A program made the position numbers and the translations under genes. 64,000 nucleotides of DNA from Puffinus mauretanicus (Eukaryota; Chordata; Aves; Procellariiformes; Procellariidae), in the NCBI GenBank assembly GCA_023333565.1, contig JAJKFH010003260.1:558001-622000 (forward strand), in the 5' to 3' direction. Below the pieces are notes generated by a model. The model saw only the letters and a list, made by a program, of their open reading frames with translations. It had not been told where the DNA came from and ran no database searches. This document shows positions 11,591 through 26,147 of this stretch, in pieces. The stretch's first letter is position 1. Each line of letters begins with the position of its first letter.

Positions 11591-12819
11591 TGTGGTCAGG
11601 GATCCAGATAGACCTATGAATTGATAAAATCTTCTGGCCCATGACTGCCTCACTCAGAAAGCACAGACTCTCAGTAAGGGGAAAAACTTCAAGTCCTCTT
11701 CCTCAACCAAAGTCATCATTTTGGTTTGCAACTTCTCTCAACCAACTCCCACTTTCACTGGGATTAGGCAGTAGAGTAGAAGAGCAAACCCGTAAGGCAC
11801 AGCATAGCCAGGGTCCAACAGAAATCATAGCTAATGCCCCTAACACACCAGTGATGATAATTCAAGCATCTAGTTGTCTCAGCCAGCTGGTCCACATAAA
11901 AATTCAAAACAAGGATGACAGGGAAAAAAAAACCACAGACAGTACTGAGGGCAACAGAACAAGCAAAACCTACGGCCCTAATGTGGTGAAAACATATAGG
12001 ACTGCCAGGTCAGGCTTCTTTGGGTTCTTCCTTCTTCCCCTGCCTGCCTTTTTAGCTGTGCCAGTGCAAGTGCACCGCAGAAGAGAAGTGATCCATGTTT
12101 AAAATGATGCAAGGGAAAAAAAAAATAGTTATTTTTCAGTTGGGTCAACTTTCCAACTCTGGCTATCAGGCAGCCCCTTGATACAACACAACCCAACGAA
12201 AAAGACAATGGGAAAAACAGGAATGAGTAGGAGGACCAACATACCCACGTGCTGCTGCTGAAGAATTCTCCAGGGACATTTCTGAACAAGAATTCAGTAG
12301 CTGCATGAGTGTGGCAAGCACTTTTACTATGCTGTTATCTCTACCAGCTAAATTTTTTTTAACCCTTAGCATTACATTAGTCTCAACATTTCTTCACATC
12401 TTCATTCACTGAAATAGAATAGGCTTTGTAAGTTCAGTTTGTCTGGAAAATGCTACCACATTTTTATGGTGATAGCGGACACTGAGCCCGTAGAATGATG
12501 CTGAAACATCCAGGGAACCAATATGACTGAAGCACGCTAAATACCACCTTGACTAACACTGACTTAACACTGACTTTGCTAGCTGAGGACTTGGCTCAGC
12601 TTCTGTTCAGGTAGATGATCCACTCCAAAGCCATGAAAAACAGAGAAAAATTATCCCAGTAGCAAAGTATCATACCTGTGTATCAAGGCAACATGTACTC
12701 AACCTGTTATTTCTTCCCTCTCCCATTCAAAAAAGAAAAAACAAAAAAAGTGAGGAACTGAAGTAATTTGTGACAGTCGCTACTCCATGCAATTTGCACG
12801 TAAAACCTAAAAGAGTATT

Positions 12820-13314
12820 TGTCATGGTTTAACCCCAGCCAAGTAAATAAACCCCACGCAGCCACTCGCTCCGCCCCCCTCCGGTGGAATGGGGGAGAGA
12901 ATCGGGAGGGCACAAGGAGGAAAGCTCCCGGGTTGAGATAAAAACAGTTTAATAATTGAATTAAAACGAAGTAGAACAGTAAGAATAACAATGAGAACAA
13001 CAACAATAACAGAATATACAAAAGCAGACGATGCGCAAGGCAACTGCTCACCGACCGCCGACTGCGTGTCACGAACGGGGGCAGAGCCCCCCCCGGTTTT
13101 ATACTGAGCATGATGTCACATGGTATAGAATACCCCATTGGCCAGCTGGGTCCTCCACCCCGGCTGTGCTCCCCCCTCCCAGTGCAAGCATCACCCAGCA
13201 ACAGCCAAAGCATCAATGGGCCATCAACGCTCCTTTCACACCGAACCCAAAACACAGCACACCCCCCAAGCTACTGGGAAGAAAGTTAACCCTGTCCCAC
13301 CCGGAACCAGGACA
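12820..13314 (-). mobile_element. Solo LTR of an avian endogenous retrovirus, with 5-bp target-site duplication
   Basis: A 495-bp element bounded by terminal TG...CA inverted ends: TGTCATGGTT at 12820 and CCAGGACA ending at 13314. It is flanked by perfect 5-bp duplications GTATT (12815-12819 and 13315-13319). On the minus strand it starts TGTCCTGGTTCCGGGTGGGA, a start typical of LTRs widespread in neoavian genomes. On that strand it has a TATAAAA box (13103-13097) and an ATTAAA polyadenylation-type signal (12953-12948), which fixes the orientation as minus, the same as ASAP2. There is no internal retroviral region, so it is a solo LTR left by recombination. A 5-bp duplication suggests an ERVL/ERVK-type lineage, not resolved further. 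It lies in ASAP2 intron 1. The open frame on its minus strand is a chance frame. Confidence 0.92.
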
Positions 13315-16300
13315 GTATTGTAATTAGCAAAATGAACAAACTGTCACAAAAATAAAGTATGTTTCATCCTTTAAAAATATGAGTGTTTTATTGTTGATTC
13401 AATTCATTGATGTGATTAATGAGAATGGGAAGAAATTCAACAGTGAAGACTGCCAAGTTGTGTATCCAAGGGAAAAATATATATATGAACTGGGAGATCA
13501 GTCAGAAAAAACTAAGGAGAATAAAGGGGTTTGGCTTACCAGATGATAGCAGAATCACCACAGGATGCAAAAGTGATATAGCCATGAAAAACAAAAACAT
13601 GAAGATACAAAGATCTCCTTCCACCAAAGACAAGGAAACAAATAAAAAAAGTCACTGAATAGTAGTCTTTGAGATGCAAAAAAGATGTAGGTCCAAAATG
13701 TTGGTCTTGACAACTTACATGTCTCTCTGAACCACTGGATTTTTGACACTGATAAACACGGAAAAATTACACACACAAAATGTAGGGAGGTAATGTAGGT
13801 GTTGCTTTCATCCACCAGTATTTGAAGTACGGAATGGAATAAAAAGTCTTTCTTGAACTGGTTTTGTAATTAGATTATTGGGAATAAGCTGTAGCAAACT
13901 TAAAATCAGCTAGCTCAACCAGATAGCTAGAGGGAATTGGAATGTGCCCATTACACAAATATAAATAAATAAAAAATACAAAATGCTTAAATAAATAAAG
14001 AATTTAAAAAATCGAAAAGCATAAAATGTAGGAAGAACAGGCTGCCTTCCTGAAATGATCCCCAGTCACCCAAGGGTGTTTGGGCTATTACCTAGGCAAC
14101 TAATGATCAATACGATTTTGTTTGGATAATATGGCACTGATTGCTCATACCTTGTGCTTGCTCAGTTACCCTGACAGACAGGCTGTAGGTAGCCTCCTCT
14201 CTCCTAAATGGAAAGGGTCCTACCTGAATTCCTTGCTGGTGGTAACAAAGAGGAAAAAGGGATAAACACCAAGAAATATTTAAGCTAAAAAATAATGTTA
14301 GTATAAGAACAGCTGAATCAAAGCTGTACCTGAACAAACTGCGACTAGGAATTGGGAAAAACAAATCCAATTCTGGAAAGCCTTCCAAATAAGACATAAA
14401 GGCTAACAGATATCTAGCCATTTTAAGAAGGACCTGAATAAATTTATGAAAGATTATTATGTCGTTTCCTATTGTGGTAAGAAACTAGACTTGCTCCTGT
14501 AGGAGGTTTCTTCCAATCCTCCATTCCTTTGTGAAATCTTTTGATAATGCTGCATTTAAGAGTGGCTATGTATGCCTACAGACTAATGGAAAAAATACTG
14601 AAAAACTTTGCATCCTTAATACTGTATTTTAATCTTGCTTATAGACCAAAAAATGGGAAGGGGTACTTTGCCTTTGTTTAATTGAAAGACATTGGTGTTT
14701 ATTCACAACTAGTGTTTCAAAGGAGTCATTTCAGTATAAAACTTGAAAATGTCAGCTCTTTCTCTTTAGTATTGTTCTTCATATTTTCTCATCCTTTTCT
14801 TTGTCCAAATCTTAGCACTTAGAAATCAGTTTAAATACAGCTGTGGCTTTATTATACTTTGAATTTCTAATCATGTATTTGTTTCATAAATATACACACA
14901 CTACACTGATGCACACACATATGCCAAAATGCTACCCTCCCCTAATTCAACTGCTTTGTGCACTTTCAGTACAGTGTCAGAAGGAGTGAGATTTAAAATG
15001 GCTTCTGATGTTGCATATTCTAGCATTTCTTTTTACCCACTTAAAATGCTCAGTAAACTTCCGAACCAGAAGAAAAGTGACCATGTAATTCATATGGTGG
15101 GATCATTTTGTCCTCTCATGTAATGCTTCTAGTTTTGACTCAAAAAACTCTTATTGCAAGACTGTTTATTTTGGCATCTGTTTACTTCAGCACAATGTAG
15201 TCAAAGAGGCCATATAAATCATTTTCATAGCCCCACTCAGTTTCTACTGATGAGCGCTCAGACTTCCCTCTTGTTAAAAACAGTAAATATAGCTTTGATT
15301 TAGGGAATAAAACCTGAATTCTATACAGTACATTAGAAAAGAAGCTACATTGTTGTAGAAGTGGTGCTATGCAGCACGAACTGAAACATAAACTCGAAAG
15401 TGACCTTCTTGAACATGCCCTTGTCAGTGCAATATTTTTCAAAACACAGTATTTATGTCTTCTGTTCATTTACTTTTATGTGACTTCTAATGTTAATCTT
15501 GTGAAGATTTTTAAGATAAATTACTTTGTACATCAGAATCTACATGGTGTTGCTGCAGCATACCTAGAGATCATAGAGATCACTTGTTTGACAAGTCTAA
15601 AACAAATATGCTACGATCTGCCTGGTATCGATCTTGTTCTCTTAACATGAATTTCAAGGCTTCTAAATAAGTGGCATTATTGGATTAAAATACATGAATT
15701 TATGAAATTTATTATCAAGCCTGGTGCTCACATCAATATTCAAAATGCACAGCTCATAATCTCGCTTAACATGGCATAGAAACATGATTTAGTTTGAAAA
15801 CTGTTTTACCTTACAACCTAAGGCTACACAGTACAATTAAAAAAGATGTCCAAGTTTATTTGCTACGCTTGAAAAATCTGTAATTTTTCTCTTTTTTTTT
15901 TGCTGTATCTTCGATTAGTTTATCTCTCTGTGCAGTTACCACACATGATCATACATACTACAAAAAACCCAACCCTAAAATTACCTGCAATATGCAAATT
16001 TTTTTAAAATTGTAATTAATGTTGTTTTTTTCCTAGCAAATTAAGGCTAACATTTTGGCACCCAACACAAATACGCTTTGGACATACTGCTAATGTATTT
16101 TTCACGAGGTATTCAGTAATACAAGCGTTAGGTATTTGGGGTGCCACAGGCTGAAAATTTCAAAATTACAATAATGAAGTAAATGCATTTCTGAGGCCCC
16201 TACAGAGCGTAGAAGATGCAATTCTAATCATTACACAAAATATTTTAAAGTTCTTTAATGCCTGATGAGAATTTAGCAACAAACATGTCTGTAATAAGTA

Positions 16301-16619
16301 TACTAGGGAGGGGAACAACCATACCAAAATAAACAGAAGAAAACACAGCTTTTAAAATGAGCACTAGAGAGAGGATTCAACTACCAGTGATCAGTAGCAA
16401 AGCTTTTTTCCTCATGTGGGAGCAAGGTCCAGTTTCACTTGCCAAAGACCAATTTCCATTTTAACTGCTTCAAACTTTCTACTCTGAACAATAAAATGTG
16501 CCAACTAATCAGAACCAAACCCATCTTACCAGGAAGAAATCAGTCCGAGGTTACTGAAACTTCCTGAAATATTATTCTACATCCTACTCCGTATGCCACA
16601 ATCTGCCCTGACACTTTAA

Positions 16620-16640
16620 AATAATAATAATAATAATAAA
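16620..16640. repeat. (AAT)n microsatellite
   Basis: About six to seven uninterrupted AAT units in ASAP2 intron 1. Confidence 0.9.
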
Positions 16641-17211
16641 GCTGTTCAAGTCCATTTCACATTGCCTATAAAGATTTAAGCCCACTGGGAAATAAAGTGT
16701 TCAAACATTTCATTGCTGCTTCCCAAAAAAAAGAAGAATCTAAAAACTAGCATCAATCCAAAAATCTGTATTGCCTAATAGATCTGTGAAATATACGGGC
16801 TTCTTTCTTCTGGAAGGGGTATTGGCTCAAATTAATAAATATATTTAATACATTTCAGGCTGGCACAAAAAATGAATGTATTATTTGCTCTTTTCAGTGG
16901 AATGGGAGGAAAACAAACTGTCCTATTTTTATCATATTTAATTGGGGGAGGAAAAAAAGCAGGTAGGCAGAAACTAAGTAATTGAACATTCTGAAGGTGA
17001 TTTTGGCACCTTTTAAAGAACTAAAGCGTATGGGGAAAAACAGGGCAGTAGTAGCATAAATGGAGAGTCCCCATGCTCTAGTGGTTAGATGTTCATTAAA
17101 CATTTTTTGTGCCAAACTTACAGCAGAAGTCTGAGTCTTCATCTTATGCAAGTGTCCTTACATCAGTGCCTTATTTCTTTGTGGCCCACAAAATACTTAT
17201 TTATCTGTAGA

Positions 17212-17375
17212 GGAACAGAAAAATAGCCATACTGGGTCAGATCAACGCTTCATTTAACCTGATATCCTCTATCGGTAGTGGCCAACAGCAGATGTTTAGG
17301 GCAGCAAGCAAAAAAAAGCACGTACACATCCTTCCCCAGGATAATCTCCCCGTTTCCAGCAATCAGTTTAAAAAC
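17212..17375 (-). mobile_element. Ancient amniote CR1-type repeat fragment
   Basis: The block 'agccatactgggtcagatca' followed by 'cctgatatcctctatcggtagtggcc' and 'aacagcagatgttt' matches a well-known repeat in turtle, crocodile and bird genomes whose consensus reads about 'GCCATACTGGGTCAGACCA ... CCCAGTATCCTGTCT ... CAGTGGCCA'. I read it as the complement of a CR1-family 3' region, hence minus orientation. It is diverged and non-coding. Confidence 0.6.
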
Positions 17376-20300
17376 AAAAGACTGAGAGACTCTCAACCAG
17401 AAACTCTACATAGCCCAACAGGCTATTCTCAAGAGAAACCAGAAGCCCAAGTTTTCTAACTCCAGACAAGGAAAAGAAAAAAAAAAAAATCAAACTCTAC
17501 TTCTCACGGCTCAGTGTAAGTGCCTTCATGACTGCACGACAGCCCACTGTGGGAAGTAGTGAGGGAGGAAGGGGAAGGAAGAGGCCATCATCTTTGCTCT
17601 ATTTTTTAAACAGTTGAAAGTCTCTAATACATTCCTTTCTTCTTACCCACAGCAGCTTCATTTTAGAAAGGCTAAAATTAACTATTTCACATTTTTGGTT
17701 ATTTGGATGGGGTTTTTGCTGAAAGTATTCACAGAACTGGACCTGAATTTGTGAAACGTCTCAAGGTAACCAATTTTTTTTCTTCTCTCTCCCCCCACCC
17801 CGAAAAGAGTCCATTAGAACAACAATGAAAAAAAATGCTTGGAAGTACTGCTAAAGCAGTAACAAAATTTGGGGAAATAAATCCTCAAGTCATTTGAAAA
17901 ATAATCCTCGAGACAGGAACCTATGTGTTCTTCCCCATACTGCACATCTAACTGACAAAGATACAAATAAAATATTAACATACTGACTTTAGATCCAATA
18001 TAAACAATTATCTTAACCATTGTATCTTGAAGTAATAATCTCTCTCTCAATTTTAGCAATTTGCATTAAAATATTGGGCTACTCAATAGCCATAAATCCT
18101 TCTGTACTTCACCCTATTCCAGTATTTCAGAATAAGTAATAATGCCAGAGGCTGCTGCAGATGCTGAAGACAAATAGGAATGTCCTTTCCAAAAAAAAAA
18201 AGGACGCAGAAAGAAATTTGGTCAGTTAGTAGGGAAAAGAGAAGTGATCAAATAATTACTGTAGAGAATCAGCTCTTGTGCCTTACTGGACTGCTCTTGT
18301 TTAAAAAGTAACAATAGCCACAGCCCAGCAAGCACAATCGTTTGGCTTTTCTGGTGTATCTTTACAGGCAATCAGATACTTGCTGTAATTAATCCTGTCT
18401 GACTCCAAAGATCAGAGATATCCACAGACATTCTATCTCAGTTTGTTATTTTTCTATAAGAAATGAACTGTCTACACTGCTGGCCTCAATCCATTTTTCT
18501 GTTAAAGAAGGTAAAAAACTTCGTAAATTATGTTATCCCCCTCCAAAATCCTCTTTCCGTTCTCCTACTGTTATGTCATTTCCTCCCTCCATGTCTAAAT
18601 CCTTTCCAGTTTCCTTCCACTGATCACCTGGCACATTCAGGGAGGGACTGATACAAAGGGTGGAAAAACAACTCATAGGCATAGTCTGGGGCAAGGCATT
18701 CTAGCCTCTGAACATATTCCAGAAGAAGAATAATTTTAAAAACTTTAATTTGTGGTAATTACTCTATTTGGAGTGTGCACATGAAGAAATGCTCCAGAAC
18801 ATTATATTCTACAGTAGCTATGACAGTTAATTTGAATAAATAAGCTCTTAGGCGTGAGCCCTGTCTACTTAAGAGACTGTGAAGGTACAGAGACAGACAT
18901 GCAATAAAAAGGACAGGGTTTATGGCAGAATTGTCTCTGCAAAATCCCTTTCCACAAAAGCATTATTTCTCCAGCATCTCCAGCAAGTTTGTGGTTCTTG
19001 TGGGCCCAATGCCAAGGCAATCTGTTTGAACAAGCACTGGTCTATCTGGCAGAAAAATGTAGTAAACATTTCGGCTCTAAACTATTGTGCATACAGCTGA
19101 GGGTATGCATGGTGGAAAGAGGTAATACCACTGCTTTGGGAAATTGATACTTGTAAGTAAAGTTGCAAAGGTAAAGAGGAAAATTTGACACTGCTCTATG
19201 TTGTATACAAAAACACACTTGAGCATGACGACTTTGTACAATGACTTTATTTTTTATTAAAACAAAAAAGTGATGCCTAAAATTCAGAATTTTCTAACAA
19301 ACCACTTCTATCAGGAAAGAGGAATCACAAATGAGAGGTTCAGAGCCTACAAAATGTTACGTCATTAACACAAGTCACTACATTATAAAAAAGGTGCTGT
19401 ATCTGTGTATTAATCATTCAAGTTCCACATGCTTCCCTCACCACATAAAGTTGGAAACCCAACAGATACTTAAGCAGGGGGGAGACACCAAGCATTTTTG
19501 TATAATAAAACCTCTTGCCTAAGAGAAAAGAATGGAGGCCGCTTTTGCCAACTATTTCTCCAGAACACATCCACCCCCTGCATTAACCAATTTTTTTAAT
19601 GATAAATGTATTTTCCTTCTCTTTTCATAATTTCACCACCAACATTGCAGCTATCTGCTTTCAAAGACAAAATGACTGGACTTTAAATACAGATCTCATA
19701 AGCAACGTGATAGACTTGACGCACTTACTCTTTACAGTGGCTCATTTTTAAACAAAGGGTGTGTACATAAAACTCCCTTATTTATTATTTATTTGTTGTT
19801 TAATTTTCCAGTTGCACTAGCCAATTCCTGATATCCATGTCCATATATTTACTATTACATGCTTCAACATCCTAAGATATATCATTATGTAAAACACAGT
19901 AACATAGATAACAAAGTTCCAGTGACGACTGTCTTGAACAGCCAAGTAAACTTTACCACCCCTTTACCCATGTCAAAATTCTCTGGTCCTCAGCCTGCAA
20001 GAGACTTTTCTCTAGCTTCATGATTTTGCATTTCTGTCTGCTGTCAGCATCATCAAAACCCTTCATGGTTCAGAGCCCAGCTGTTGGAAGAGGCTGATCC
20101 TCACCCTGTATCGCTCAACAGCATTTACAATGAGCTAGGCTGATGGGATTTTCCTTTTGCAGATTTCTCAATTCAGTACTCTTCTCCCTAGTATTAAATC
20201 CTTTTATACAGCATCAGAGCCAACAAGAATTAATCTTTGCAGAACATAATGCCCTTTTATTCTGCATATGACAAGCTTTTTGAATAGAGAATTTTTAGTT

Positions 20301-23300
20301 ACTTATGGGAGTAATCAACAAATGAAACACTTTCCAGATACTCAGAAGTTCCCATAACAATGGTCTGATTTGGTTTTAGTGGTCTTCAAACCCTCTAGTT
20401 GAACCAGACAGACATCCCAGTTGCAATCTGTGTAAAATGATGAAAAACTAAATAGTAAGTTTTCCCTATATATGATGCACTTACTCTACCCTAAAAATGA
20501 AAGCCTTTGCGGTGTGTGCACAGATCAACTGGATGCCATAAAATGACCCATCCCTCCCCATTCAGCACTCCTTTGACTTTTTCTTTGTTTATCTCCTTTA
20601 TTTATCCAGTAATTCTAGGGATCAGAAATTAACCAAGAAAAGAATAGAGTCTACAGCAACGTCGCACAATCAAACCTCAGTCTTAATAAGCCTCTGAGAA
20701 CTTCTTAACAGAAATAAATAATAAAATCTGTATTACAAACATCTTTGGCAGACATATACATGAGGTGGCTATTCTGAAAGGGAATAAAAGGCATACAAAC
20801 TTTATCTAGTTCATGATACACCTGGAAATTTTAGGACACCATACTCCCACAACAAAGAATGTCAGGTAACTAGAAGGCACTCCAGAAGAGACAAAGACAA
20901 ATCACCTCTAATGTACCAAGTATTCCTAGGGAAACACTGAACCAGCTGTCAAAATTAGGATAAGCAGAGGTAAAGCAATACATCAGACATCACCTGTCTG
21001 TTATTAAGGTAGAAATTTATGAAAGGCATCTACCTATAATACTGGTGGCATATGAATTACTACATCTTAGTTTTCTTCAGTGGAGAGTTGTTTCCTTTTA
21101 CAATTTAATACATGTTGTATAGTTAACCTTTCAGTTTCATTCGCCAGTTCTCACATGAAAGCCCAGTGTCAAATGATAAAACTCATTTTCTCTTGAAACA
21201 CTGTAAAATTATTTCCATTCTATAGTGGCTTCCAGATTTCAGCCTGTGATTTTCACTCCAACCTCTCTATATTTCAGTATACCAACTTTGAAAATCTCTG
21301 CATGGTCTCTCAGTATTAATACATTTTTTCCCCATTAAAAAGTAACTGCATGATAGCATAATTAACAGCAGCTAATGCAAGTATAAAATTAGCCAACTTA
21401 TGGCAATCAAACATTTGATAACATCAGTATCTTCCTCTTCTGGTTAAATGGAAAAAAGAAATTGCACTAATTTCATTTAGTTGCTGCTTTGTCATGCTGT
21501 AGCAATCAGTAAAGAGCTTGAGTTCTTGTTGTATAAATGCACAAACATAACATTCTATGAATTTCCATTTGGGAATTTGTTTTTAAATGAAAGAATGCAT
21601 CCAAACTGTCATATATTGTCATTCATTTTAGGTGCCCAACTAGAGAAATCTCAAGACACTATTGCAGTCTTGAAAACAACGATCTTAAATTCTGGTGGAA
21701 TTTGAACAGCTTGAAGTATAACTAAAATTAACAGTTCAGACACTCCTGTCACTAAAGACTGTTTCCTAGAAGTGTAAGTGAATCTTAAGTCACACTATTA
21801 TTAGCATACCAAACAGCAGATATAAAACACCCATTTACATCATATTTAATGTAAAAATAAAAGCTTTCCCCCCAGGGTGATTCTTTGCCAAAATAATTAG
21901 GGAGTTCACGTACGTAGAAGGTATCTATAAAATGGAGTAAACAGTACTTCCCTATACCACTGAGCATTAGGAAAGTAAATTCATACACAGCAGCTACCTA
22001 AGACAAAACACTGAACAACTTCTACATTTAAAATTGAAGCAGTTTAGAACAGAGAAGCGGGTCCAGGCCTATCAGCACTTTTCTTGTCTTCTTAAAAGAA
22101 ATAGGAAACAGCTACTGAATCAACTGACTGAAACTGAAGAGACAAATGCCTGGATATATATGTAGCCAAGCACCATGTGTCCTTGCACCATCACCACATC
22201 CATATAGCTTGGGGGACAGGGAAGGCAGTGGCAAACACTACCACTCCATCCCCAGCACACAGAAGACTGACTGAAAATACTTACACGAAAAGCTTGTCAT
22301 GCACAACCAGAGCAGTTAAGCAACAGAAGAGAATGAACTAAGCAAAAGAATGAATGAAACTAAACAAAAAGCAGCTTACAAAAGATTTACTAATTCGTTA
22401 GTTCTTCAATGCTACTCTCTTCAGCGCAGCTAGCATCTAGTCTACATGGAGCTCAAAGTGTAGGATGACTCTGCTGGTATTTTTTCTGTTGTTGTGTAAC
22501 ATACACCTACAGTTCTGGAAAACAAACAAATGATTAAAAACATGTGCTTTGCAAAACTCCATACTGCATGTTTTGCATGTGACAACAGAGCAGGGGCTCT
22601 GTGTTTGCATGTGCTAAGGAAATTTCCACTCCTATTGCTATAGCCAAACAGTAATCCTGTTTGATTGAAGGGGCTTAAAATGATTAGTAAATGCATTTGT
22701 TTCTAAGTTGACTTCCCCAGAACACAGTCTAAGTTTCCTTGAAATTGCATATCCTGGGAAAGAAATCTTTCACTAACAAAGAACAGAAACCATAAAACAT
22801 GAGAAAATAATCTGTATGAATGTTCACATCGCTTCACTATTTTTTCCTTTCCTATATGCCTTCTAAATATAGAACAAAGCCTTCAGGAATGTAAAAGTAA
22901 TTTGTTCAGCTCTAATCACTTCAGCTGTTTTGATGTATCTACATGCATACTTAGCATAATGCCTAGACAGAATTATAGATTTCAGACTAGAACTACATTG
23001 ATAATCTGATCTTTAATCAGGGATAGCTGAGGGGTCCACAAACAGCAGATGGTTCTATACACCATGCTGCTCAAAGACAATGAGGAGCAGAGTTTCAGCC
23101 TTCCCTCTCAATTCTCTGTTTCTTCTTGGTTTAACAAGTCAGATGCTAGAATTTATACTACAGGTTCTTTCATGTTACCTTTTACAGCCACCTCTTAAAG
23201 AATACATTCCAAAGAAACACACTTTACTGCACAATATGTCACTTCCATAGCAAGTACTTTTTGTGAAACAGAGTTCACGTATTCAAAGAAGCAAATTTTT

Positions 23301-26111
23301 CAAATTCTGTCCGACACCTACTCACTTGAAAACAAAGCCTACTACTCTAGATAAAAAGTACTGAATCACACTACCCAAGCTTATTTCCTGCAAAACAGCA
23401 TTGCTCATAAGAAAAAAACTATTCAGTTACAGCGCTGTATCTCAGTTCTTCCAACAATAAATTCTCGCCCATAAGGTAAATTATTTTCTCTTTCCAAATA
23501 AAACTGAGATATATACAACAGCAAATATAGTCTGCATAATACTTAGTACTATGTCCCATTTTCTGGATATGTAACATGCAGAACTCTTCTTCCCATCTCC
23601 TAAACTATAGGGTGGGACGTAGCTATGGTATCACCCTTATCCACTTTCCTCCATCACTATCCCTTCCCTGTATCTCTACCTGCCTCCTTACTATACTGAT
23701 CGTTTTCATATTAGCCCTCCCTCCACATTCTCTGCCTGGTGTTTTCATCCTACTTCCTGCATAAACACTGCTGCACTCCCCCTTCCTTTGCAGTTCCTGT
23801 CAATTCTGATTCCTCTGAACTTCCTTAGACTTTTGATGCATTTCCTTATCCCCTCCTTAATGCTTCTCCCTATATGCCAATATAGGCAGACTGCCACTCC
23901 TCATATGCCATCACAGTACTTCTGCCTCTGGATGACTCTCTCGACTCCCAGTTTGTCTTTAGTTTAGATTCCATTTTCTTGCTCTTCACTTTTGACTGAT
24001 CCTCATATTACTTCTTGGACATTTCAGCTGTCTATTACTTTCTGAGTCTTACTTTTTGCATTCCCATTTTTACTAGCTGTAAATACTTCTCCTCTTCTCT
24101 CCATCTCTGCTTTTTTAACCCTCTGTGCTTAAATCAGATATCATCCTAGTCTTCAGAGGATTTCTTAGCAGTATTTTCTAGTTACCATCCTAGTTCTTTC
24201 AGAATCCTGGAAAATAAGTTAACCAGCCCCAACAAACTGAGTGCTTTATGCTCACAGTTTTGTTTATTGCTTTGCTTACTTGCATCTCTATTCCTGCTAT
24301 CCATTTACTGTCTCCCACACTTTGAGCTCAAAAACTGCAGCAGACCACTCATTTAGATTTGGCAATACCTACATGATCTTTAATACTACTACATTCTAAC
24401 CGTGTATTACCTTTCTTTTTCTCCTCACAATTCTATCTGCTTAAAGAGTGTTTTTGTTTTCTTTACTGCCTGCTGTCATTCCTAAAGAAACTTGACTTTT
24501 GCGAATTTGTTTTTTATCTTTACACATACTCTTTAATGCAAAACTTTCCTCTGACTACCTGGCTTTTTCTTCCCATTTCTGGCAGGCTGTGCTCATTTGT
24601 GACATCCTTCTTGGGGTGTTTCAAGTCTATAGTTTTTCCAATAATTTTCCCCTTTCTTGGGATACTTCACGAACATTCTTCATGCTTTAGTACATAAACT
24701 CTTCAGTTCTGCTGACCTCACCAGTTCCCAGTTTAATGACTTTTTCCCTAAATATAATTTTTTTGCTTGTTTTGCCTTGGTTTTGCTTTTAATTTCTTTG
24801 TTTTGCTTTCAGTACACAATGAATAGAGCCTCAACCATTCAACAAACACTTCACTTGTTTCCAGTCTCATCCACAACATCCACTTGATTCCTGCCTTTAA
24901 ATCAATGATTCTCACATTAGCTTCTCCTGCTTCTGTTTCCTTCTGTAAAAGTCAGCATCTTGGCTTGTCGTCACAGACGCCGGACCATAATGTGGCTGAA
25001 ATACAGCTCTTATTTATTCCTTTTGCACTCTTCCTCCATTCCTGCAGTGTTAGCAGGCAGCCCGCTTTACCAGACCATAACCAACAGGTTCTCTTAAACT
25101 GAAACCTGTCTGTCAACCATACAGATCCCTTCTTCATAGTATCTCTAAAATACAGCCTTTCACTCTAAGCTAAGGTTTTTATCCATGATTATTTCAACAT
25201 TCCAGCCTTGACAAATACAGTCTTCCTTAGTCACATCCACTCATGATACTAAACCTTTCAGTTTGTCTTCTATGCAATGAATCCCTCTCCATACTTGTAA
25301 CAGCACTCTCCTTTGCATCAAATGTAAGATAGTGATTCTAATACTTATTAGCAGGCAATACCAATCACCTCTTGTTCACTCATCACTCCGCCTCCTTCCG
25401 ATCAGACTAACTCCAGCCATGAACACACATTTGTTTTTTTAGAATCACATCTTCATGTTTTCCTATCAACGCTTAGTTCATACTTATCTTACCAATACTT
25501 ACATTTTATAGCATGCACAAACTCTTCCAAGCTATACAGATCACTAAACATAGAATGGGAAGGGGAGCGAGGATAGAAGATATCCCCACAGCTGGAGAAG
25601 CTGCAGAAAGATTTCACCCAGAGAACATCTCTTCTTCCCTCTCCAGTAACTTCATGAATAATATAACATTTAAGTAAAGCCAGTGAGGACTGAGGGCAAG
25701 TGAAGACTCTTGCCGCTAGCCCATCCATGAGAGATACCCCAGCTTAGCGTGAAGCCCATCTGGTCCCCAGCCATGGCTCTAGTACCATGGACAGGGCTGG
25801 GCCAAGGCTGCTGCAGAGGGGGCAAGGCTAGGGAGCTCCATGGAGGTAGGGCAAAGCACCAATAACCTCTGTAGCAAGGGAGTTTCAAGAAATTATGAGA
25901 GATAAGGAGACTGTAAACATCGAGGAATTACAAAGAAGCTTGATACCCAAGACAATAAAGGGAAGAGCTAAACCAAATAGGGCTAGGCCCAACTCTTCTG
26001 GAGCTTCAGGTGCAAACGTTGTTTCTGGTGAAATGGGGCAGACAGATCATGTGGATTGTTAAGTGTGAGGCTCAGAAGCTGGGGTGCAGGAGTTTGGATA
26101 GGGAATGGTTG

Positions 26112-26147
26112 TATATAATCTATATACATATATACACACACACATAC
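26112..26147. repeat. TA/CA microsatellite
   Basis: Alternating purine-pyrimidine run of tatata and tacacacaca units in ASAP2 intron 1. Confidence 0.8.

Noticed and set aside
11641..12102. 153-codon plus-strand frame next to the MIR-like SINE
   Set aside because: No recognisable protein, no splice or promoter context, and an overlapping open frame on the other strand.
12707..13255. 182-codon minus-strand frame
   Set aside because: It lies mostly within the solo LTR, which is non-coding; the translation has no retroviral protein features and runs into flanking intron.
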